From contig JACPMP010000117.1 in NCBI GenBank assembly GCA_016185915.1, positions 1 through 10,825 on the forward strand: a DNA stretch of 10,825 bases, read 5' to 3'. This document shows positions 6,601 through 10,825 of the stretch, one piece after another. Both the position numbers and the translations under genes were made by a program. Every line of letters starts with the position of its first letter. Position 1 is the stretch's first letter. The notes beneath the pieces are model-generated. The model saw only the letters and a list, made by a program, of their open reading frames with translations. It ran no database searches and was not told where the DNA came from. This DNA comes from Candidatus Woesearchaeota archaeon. Its GTDB lineage: Archaea > Nanobdellota > Nanobdellia > Woesearchaeales > GW2011-AR4.

Positions 6601-8622
6601 GTGGGGGAGATTGAAAAAAGAAAAGATGATGCTCATTTAAGTTTCGGAGGTGTTTTTGGAAATATTCTAAAATCAAAAGATGAAAGCGTAAATAACTTGC
6701 CCTTAAATTCTGATGCCTTAACCTTATCAAACAAGTTAATCAATGATGAAAATACCGACCTGATAAGTGGCGGATGTATCCTAATAAATACAATTCCTTT
6801 ATATTCTTCAGGTGGGAATAGCAAAATATTGCCAAAGTGCTTGTCAAAAGATAATATCACTCTACCTTCAGAATTAGATAAGTCTGCTAATTCCTTATCA
6901 CCAGCGCCACGAGGTGCTTTCTTTACATCAAATCCCTCATTCAATAATAATTCAACTAACTTATTTGGGATATTTTCATCAGAAAGCAGCTTAGGCTTAG
7001 AAGACGACATACCTTTCCTCTTCAATCAGCTTGGAGGCATACTCAGCAGAGGACAAAATAGCTTCTCTGGTGAGCTGGGGAAAGTAGTCTTTGAGAATTT
7101 CCTCTGGGGTAATGCCAGCTCCCAGCAATTCCAGAATCTGCCAGACCATTATTCTGGTGCCTTTGAAAGTGGGCTGCCCATGGCAGATTTCAGGATTGGC
7201 TACAATAAATTTGTTGATTTGAACGGATCTCATAGGACTAATAATGAGAATGATATATTTAAATCTATCGCAAACCCAGCAACTGAAAAATTCAATAACG
7301 AAAAATCAACATTAAATTTTAAAAACAATCAAAATCCAATAACTGAAAAACCCAATAACGAAAATTCAATAAAAAATTTTAAAAATAATCAAAACTTAAT
7401 AATAGATTTAGAAAACATAAACAAAAAAGAAGAAAATAGAAAGTCCCTCAACCATGTAGAGACTGTCCAACCGGAAATATACCATAACACCAACAGGTAT
7501 TTAAATGTTTTTGATGCAACTAATTTCAATGTAGTGGAAAGGGCGCGTAGTTTAACGGATAAAACACCTGTTCGACTAACGGGAAGATGCGAGTTCGAAA
7601 ATTGGTCGGAAATCTCGCCGCGCTCACACTTATACAATAAAAAAGAAGAAAATCAGGCACATAGCCTGAATAAAACAACTGGTCGACTAACGGGAATTTC
7701 ACACAAATTCAATTTGATTTCGGAAAACTACCGAAATACTCACACTGTAGATATTGATTATACAAATGAATATTTAAATGTTTCTGTTTTAGATAATGAC
7801 AATCAAAACTCAATAACTGAAAAATTCATTAACGAAGAAACAAAAATAAAAGATAATAACTACTTAAAAGACTTCTTCACCATAATCCCATCAGTGTATG
7901 CTTTGCACGTTGGCAATGGAACTTATACAACAATTAACATTGAAGGCAAGCAATATGCTTTGCTTACAAAAGAGCAATTGCAAGGACATTCCTATAAAAT
8001 AATTGGAGCTTATTATGAAAACTATAATTGCGACAATTTAACTGGATATTGGACTGTAAAGGTTTTGACTTCTGGAATCCATAATCAAAGGTTTAATTTC
8101 TCTGGGCAGATTGCAGATGCTCATAACTTAGCTTCTGCTGCAAATGTCACAACAAATGGAAGTGTTTATCAGTTTATTGATGATGTCCAAGCTGACTTTA
8201 CTGCTGGAGTTAATAACCTTACAAATTCAACTGCTTCGCCTGGAAATGTTATTTTGGCTAATACTTCTGCAACAAGCAATAATTATGTCAGCAAAGGAAA
8301 TTTCACATCAAGGGTGTTTGACGCAAACGCATCAGTGAATTGGACTGCATTAGCATTCTCAACAGATGTTCCTTATCAGAGGGATTTAGAGGATTTGAAG
8401 AATGCTTCAACTGTTTTGTTGATGCATTTCAATAATGATACTGGAGAAAGTGAAAGGCAATTAAATGAAACTCACACTATAAGTAATGAAGGAAATCTTG
8501 TTTTGTATATGCCGTTTGATAGCGCAAATGCAAGAGAGCTTGTTCCGAATGGCTCAACTGTTTTGTTGATGCACTTCAACTTCAAGCAATGCAAAGCTTG
8601 GCAATGCAGGATTGGAGTTTGA
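3664..8622 (+). CDS. Giant Ig/cadherin-like and LamG surface protein, upstream frame (1652 aa)
   Basis: A TTG start with GGAGG 9 bases upstream is preferred; ATG at 3700 is the alternative. Residues 13-38 form a membrane anchor or signal (MFLIALFITGVGLYYLG, then SITGFVI). A charged linker (~119-148) leads to Ig/cadherin-like repeats at ~148-236, ~243-330 and ~530-622. All three share a TTINLSxYFxDxDxD motif that probably binds calcium. Next come a coiled coil (~677-758), a DENQNGLIDRIEW calcium-loop-like motif (~874), and a PTVGGNWTVAFNTTGTGNLT domain. NxS/T sequons are abundant, fitting an N-glycosylated cell-surface protein. Residues ~985-1400 do not look native: they cover an antisense toxin-antitoxin pair, Asn-rich repeats and a tRNA-like sequence. 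The domain seems to resume near YENYNCDNLTGYWTVKVLTS (~nt 8014). The frame ends at 8622 inside a LamG start; the real continuation is one base out of phase. No enzyme motif is seen; adhesion is inferred. Confidence 0.8.
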   Translation: MIQNKPHKVELWMFLIALFITGVGLYYLGPSITGFVIKEFSYEDTSNLVITSSGNYTWQLQNAGDLKYVKLDGRVTKSGKARVYIENNGVRYLVFDSSRLSENDNTSTSNGTISITGFAVGEDENKSKDNNDENETQNDEDKKKKNKKPEWNGNGGFAINGTTTINLSQYFTDKDGDALIYAASQAEGLAVSINNELVTITPTFDNDFNTTITFTASDGIDSKSQTVDLAVYVIKPEPIMQPNRAPVWNSGIDAFTINGTTTINLSEYFTDEDNDTLTFSVSDAIDISESISGSILNLSTEKDNLNATLTITANDGNLSANKDVKLIVPLIPITINETNETIAKIITINLSYNSGTIYDANDNGEESVNGVVDLNVENTGFNWDVDKSKLCTRWEVYNIEEEKLTTFCNGNNDCCAFVGLLPTNGNWSGIYYSAFGKDNAGHDNIVSAQVLYYDVNLSLDNIKSEIYNSEWANLSVKFFEEEKEFFNACLETCSLTGLNKSSYTLIFEIEDDAVLRIDKIKYSVSADVINKPPLLLQNFLTINVSKNKNTTINLSQYFADPDGDILAYSYYKTDNITILFENTTAVILPDKGVDGIRYTYITANDSENIAVSNAFIINVSEEKFKPRVVVGKPVKWQSKILIDASNVSSVNLSLPESASNISIRILNETAENALSDEKIKVIEDGRVKDKDVFEVEKKLENIKKKISILEEAKQKGASKVAIDGKDFDINEFDLKLNELNNKKVELENQLNKLSSINSDLITGNVVGLTGFVTALTETTINETQPILMINESLAQNIEITVEYETPAPIAIEDEINAYTKQIKIVSDTSYEDVLSYTALNDVPQNAIKLYWIKDNAKELFNDVSYIDENQNGLIDRIEWVIPHLSNQTFEVSITILNVQSYPTVGGNWTVAFNTTGTGNLTIYGYNGTSYAEKEIDDSATSNDLDILELKCDVNVLEPLFIVELGNSSLEGFTTISGDVVGEIEKRKDDAHLSFGGVFGNILKSKDESVNNLPLNSDALTLSNKLINDENTDLISGGCILINTIPLYSSGGNSKILPKCLSKDNITLPSELDKSANSLSPAPRGAFFTSNPSFNNNSTNLFGIFSSESSLGLEDDIPFLFNQLGGILSRGQNSFSGELGKVVFENFLWGNASSQQFQNLPDHYSGAFESGLPMADFRIGYNKFVDLNGSHRTNNENDIFKSIANPATEKFNNEKSTLNFKNNQNPITEKPNNENSIKNFKNNQNLIIDLENINKKEENRKSLNHVETVQPEIYHNTNRYLNVFDATNFNVVERARSLTDKTPVRLTGRCEFENWSEISPRSHLYNKKEENQAHSLNKTTGRLTGISHKFNLISENYRNTHTVDIDYTNEYLNVSVLDNDNQNSITEKFINEETKIKDNNYLKDFFTIIPSVYALHVGNGTYTTINIEGKQYALLTKEQLQGHSYKIIGAYYENYNCDNLTGYWTVKVLTSGIHNQRFNFSGQIADAHNLASAANVTTNGSVYQFIDDVQADFTAGVNNLTNSTASPGNVILANTSATSNNYVSKGNFTSRVFDANASVNWTALAFSTDVPYQRDLEDLKNASTVLLMHFNNDTGESERQLNETHTISNEGNLVLYMPFDSANARELVPNGSTVLLMHFNFKQCKAWQCRIGV
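6633..7010 (-). CDS. DUF5615 PIN-like toxin (VapC-like ribonuclease), 125 aa
   Basis: The protein reads MSSSKPKLLSDENIPNKLVE and carries the acidic set expected of DUF5615/Mut7-C-like PIN enzymes: D11-E12 in LLSDENIP, D38 and E40 in GAGDKEL, and D56 in VILSFDKHFGN. These likely bind Mg2+ or Mn2+ in an RNA-cleaving site; RNA cleavage is family knowledge and the target is unknown. ATG at 7010 is chosen over an upstream TTG at 7025 because GAGG (7020-7017) lies 6 bases before it. It overlaps the antitoxin gene by 14 bases, implying translational coupling. The C-terminus (FRIFPKTPPKLK) is complete and the length is normal for the family. The gene lies wholly antisense inside the giant surface-protein frame. 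All key acidic residues are present, so the toxin could be active. Confidence 0.85.
   Translation of the reverse strand: MSSSKPKLLSDENIPNKLVELLLNEGFDVKKAPRGAGDKELADLSNSEGRVILSFDKHFGNILLFPPEEYKGIVFIRIHPPLIRSVFSSLINLFDKVKASEFKGKLFTLSSFDFRIFPKTPPKLK
6997..7233 (-). CDS. DUF433 antitoxin (VapB-like), 78 aa
   Basis: The sequence has the hallmark DUF433 core: an ICHGQPTFKGTRIMVWQILE segment, then LLGAGITPEEILKDYFPQLT and a C-terminal SSAEYASKL helix. The family signature G-x-P-x-x-x-GTR-x-x-V followed by G-x-x-x-E-E-I-L is intact. DUF433 proteins form a small winged-helix DNA-binding fold, pair with DUF5615 toxins, and usually repress their own promoter; that is family knowledge. ATG at 7233 is fixed by a TATA box 21-30 bases upstream, giving a leaderless message. 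The toxin gene overlaps its 3' end. Its codons lie exactly opposite the codons of the plus-strand surface-protein frame, and TTA, CTA and TCA, whose complements are stops, are all avoided, keeping that frame open. Confidence 0.88.
   Translation of the reverse strand: MRSVQINKFIVANPEICHGQPTFKGTRIMVWQILELLGAGITPEEILKDYFPQLTREAILSSAEYASKLIEEERYVVF
7254..7263 (-). promoter_or_regulatory. TATA box of the toxin-antitoxin operon
   Basis: ATTTAAATAT on the minus strand, 21-30 bases before the antitoxin ATG at 7233. This is the leaderless archaeal layout also seen at 364-371, and shows that the module brings its own promoter. Confidence 0.55.
7271..7400 (+). repeat. 60-bp tandem repeats, Asn-rich when translated
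   Basis: The core AACTGAAAAA occurs at 7281 and 7341, exactly 60 bases apart, followed in both units by CAATAACGAAAA and later by ATTTTAAAAA and AATCAAAA. A partial third unit follows, and a displaced copy lies near 7802-7840. In the plus frame the unit reads as ITEKxNNExS then NFKNNQN. Low complexity and lack of resemblance to the flanking domains suggest a non-native segment. Confidence 0.6.
7541..7626 (+). tRNA. tRNA-like sequence with expanded T loop, probably degenerate
   Basis: All four arms can be drawn. Acceptor: GGGCGCG (7541-7547) with CGCGCTC (7619-7625), 7 pairs with one G-U. T8-A9. D arm: GTTT/AAAC (7550-7553, 7562-7565) with loop AACGGATA containing GG. Anticodon arm: CCTGT/ACGGG (7567-7571, 7579-7583) with 7-base loop TCGACTA. 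A 5-base variable region follows. T arm: GCGAG/CTCGC (7589-7593, 7614-7618). The T loop starts TTCGAA but is 20 bases instead of 7. By position the anticodon is GAC (Val), but base 33 is C and base 37 is T, both non-canonical. It is either a decayed tRNA, a tRNA with a 13-base T-loop intron, or a tRNA-derived repeat. It lies inside the open surface-protein frame. The fold is seen; function is doubtful. Confidence 0.5.
7559..7696 (+). repeat. 27-bp direct repeat from the tRNA-like anticodon arm
   Basis: Bases 7559-7585 recur at 7670-7696 with two mismatches, sharing ATAAAACA and TCGACTAACGGGAA. The copies are 111 bases apart. Both are followed at similar distances by CGAAAT- or CGGAAAT-type sequence and CTCACACT, so the second may be a diverged duplicate of most of the tRNA-like unit with lost T and acceptor stems. 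Confidence 0.55.
7717..7737. other. Hairpin ATTTCGG/CCGAAAT
   Basis: A perfect 7-bp stem with a 7-base loop, in the second copy of the tRNA-like region, at the place matching the expanded T loop of the first copy (7594-7613). It resembles helix 1 of the structured leader at 3466-3491. Confidence 0.4.
8407..8579 (+). repeat. 26-bp direct repeat flanking the LamG frameshift region
   Basis: Bases 8407-8432 and 8554-8579 match at 25 of 26 positions and encode the LamG start motif STVLLMHFN. They are 147 bases (49 codons) apart. A third LamG-like opening, NLVLYMPFDSANA, lies between them. Three starts without complete LamG bodies suggest recombination or slippage between modules. Confidence 0.6.
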
Positions 8623-10825
8623 TGGAAGTGATGATACAATTAATACAACCATTAGAAATATACAAGCCAATTCTAATGGATTTACAGTAGAATTATGGGC
8701 AAAGCATACTTCAACTGGCTTTAAATTTTTAGCTGGCGATAGAGATGCTAGTACTTCTAATGGTGAATGGAGCTTTGCTATAAATAATGCGGGAAGTGAT
8801 TTATCATTTAATACTTGGTTTGGAGCAGGGCCTAGCAACGATAATCTACAGTCTTCTAGTGCTGGAATTAACGATAAAAATTGGCATCACCTTGCAGCAA
8901 CTTTTGATGCTGGGACCGGGGTAAAGAGAATTTATGTAGATGGTGCGCAAATAGCAACCAGTACTACAGTGTCAGGTACGCCAGGTACTGCTGGAACTGA
9001 AGTAACAATCGGTCGAGTTACGGAATTTCCAACCTCCTTTATATTTGCTGGAACTTTAGATGAAGTAGCAATCTACAACATTTCCCTTTCATCAGAAATC
9101 ATCGCAAAACATTCTGGCTATGGAATTGACAAAAGCATTTATGGGAATAATGCGAGTTTGATGTACAATGTAACAATAAATCAAACTGGTTGCAAATTTG
9201 GAGAATGTTTAGTATTCAATAATAATGCATTTAGGTTTGTTAACATAACTGATAGCAGTAGTTTAGATGTCAAAAACATGACATTGTCAGCTTGGATTTA
9301 TAGGAAAAGCACAGGAACAAGAGACATGATAGTTACTAAAACAAATGACGGGACAGATGGTTGGCAGTTGGAGGTTGACAATGTTGATAAACTTTCTTAT
9401 AGTAATGCTAATTCACCGTGTGATACAGCAGCACTATTGCAGGGTTCAACCATTATCTCAGCTAATCAATGGTATCATGTCGCTGCTACAATTGGTTCAG
9501 ATGATACAAATAGAGTTTATGTAAATGGTGTTCTGGATGGTTCTGCTTCAGACACAACTGGAGTTTGTGTAAACAACCTAGTAGTTCTTATAGGTAGAAG
9601 AATTGCAGCAGGTGATGAACAACCATTTGATGGAATAATAGACGAACTCTCAATCTGGAATCAAAGCTTACCATCAGATAAGATAGCACAACACGCAGGC
9701 ACAAAAATACTTGATTATTCACAGTATGCCAATAATGGAACTAGAAGCTTTAATTCAACCTCTGACTTTGGAAGGAACTTTACAGATGGGAAGTTTTCAA
9801 AGGCATTGGTGTTTGATGGGGTGAATGATTTCGTTACTGTTGGAAACAAGTCAACATATAACTTCTTGCATGGAGCATTGGACACAGCAAACTTCAAATT
9901 TACAATAGAAACTTGGATGAAATTGCCAAATCCAAATACAAATGCGTTATATAGTTTGATATCTTCAGGTCCAGCAGGTTCAGGTGCAACAGGCACGACA
10001 TTTTATTATGAAGATAGAGATGCTGTAAGAAAAAGAAGTTTAAGCTTATGGATTGTAAGCACAGGCGGAACAATTTGTGATAATACTGCTTGTATTTCGA
10101 ATGCTAATTCTTATCCAAGCGATTCTGGTTGGCATCATGTTGCGGCTGTTTACGACAGCACACCTGCATCCAACAATGCTAATTTTTATATTGATGGTGT
10201 ATTTGCAGGGCAAGGAAGCAAAACAGCAAATGGCGCAACAGGAGATTCAACATACCCATTGCATATTGGAAGTACTGGAATTGAGTCATTCTTTTTCCCA
10301 GGTTCGCTTGACGAAGTTGCAATCTGGAACATGACTTTAGAAAACGATACAATCAAACAACACGCATTGCGAGGATTTGGTAATCTATCTTTGCAAGCAA
10401 GAACCTGCACACAATCAGATTGCTCTGATAATCCATCTTTTGGCACAACTTACTTTACTAATGCAAGCAATATTTATAACTTAAACCTAAGCAATTCAAG
10501 ATACTTCCAGTACATCGCTTACTTGTCAACCAACAGCACTAATTTAACTCCAGTATTAAACAATGTAAGCATTAATTATTCTTTGAGAAGCAATTTGACA
10601 ATTTGGGATGATACTGATACGTTAGTTAGGGTTGTAACTCAAAATGTAAGGTTTTATGCCAATTTTACCAATGGCGTGAATTCAATTAATGGAACAAATA
10701 TTAATTGCAGCTTCAGCCACAATTTAAGCGGAAGCTTCAGCCAGGAAACAAACATGAGCTTTAATTCCACAACAGGCATTTACTTTATTGACCAGCAGTT
10801 TTCAATTAACAAAACTGCATTTTTC
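8582..10825 (+). CDS. LamG-domain continuation of the surface protein, downstream frame, cut by window edge
   Basis: This frame, one base out of phase with the upstream frame, is open from 8570 to the last base; I read 748 codons from 8582 without a stop. It begins SSNAKLGNAGLEFDGSDD and holds three LamG (concanavalin-like jelly-roll) domains, at about 8600-9115, 9180-9700 and 9720-10375. Each has the F-DG-x-D opening, a WHH- or WYHVAA-type strand, a Y-V/I-DG or YVNG turn, and a closing DE-V/L-x-IW/IY-N segment. After them come a CTQSDCSDNPSF segment, probably a disulfide loop, and the start of another Ig-like region. LamG domains bind glycans or proteins at cell surfaces. No start codon or ribosome-binding site suggests an independent gene, so it is the rest of the giant protein after a frameshift, either real or a sequencing error. 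Confidence 0.85.

Noticed and set aside
7389..7637. 82-aa minus-strand open frame
   Set aside because: It is a shadow of the Asn-rich repeat block and the tRNA-like region, with no family motif or ribosome-binding site noted.
8554..8838. Minus-strand open frame across the LamG frameshift
   Set aside because: It lies opposite a well-supported LamG domain and shows no motif of its own.

Overview
The window looks like an AT-rich chromosome segment of a DPANN-type archaeon (Woesearchaeota/Pacearchaeota-like); this placement is inference. The grounds are archaeal TATA boxes (TTTAAATA-like) 20-30 bases ahead of several starts, an AbrB-type regulator of archaeal style, a tandem helix-turn-helix protein of a kind I associate with these lineages, and a very large, sequon-rich surface protein with a SITGFVI-type membrane anchor, Ig/cadherin-like repeats and LamG domains.

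Layout. 1-341 (minus) is the 5' part of an AbrB/SpoVT regulator gene that runs off the left edge. 342-468 is a divergent promoter region with three TAGGTACC palindromes. 469-1571 is a SWIM/zinc-ribbon DDE transposase broken by a one-base deletion in the codon for its second catalytic Asp. 1604-1792 is a small zinc-binding protein. 1793-2170 has no clear gene and holds 14-bp tandem repeats followed by an array of AT-rich repeats with ~21-bp spacing. 2172-3400 holds possible mini-ORFs, a double helix-turn-helix protein and an unrecognised 193-aa protein. 3396-3660 is a comparatively GC-rich, strongly structured leader ending in a hairpin that pairs the ribosome-binding site. From 3664 to the right edge runs one giant surface-protein gene, frameshifted near 8575-8590; its downstream frame stays open to the window end with three LamG domains.

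The most unusual part is 6600-7870, inside the giant gene. On the minus strand it carries a complete DUF433/DUF5615 (VapBC-like) toxin-antitoxin pair with its own TATA box. Next to it come 60-bp repeats, a tRNA-shaped sequence with a 13-base expansion in the T loop, and a partial second copy of its anticodon-arm segment. The plus-strand frame of the surface protein stays open through all of this. I interpret it as a composite insertion into a surface-protein domain, kept or selected in frame.

Together the window reads as an accessory, recombination-prone locus: a decayed transposon, a possible iteron or operator array with a candidate binding protein, a translationally gated surface adhesin, and a nested toxin-antitoxin module that could stabilise it.
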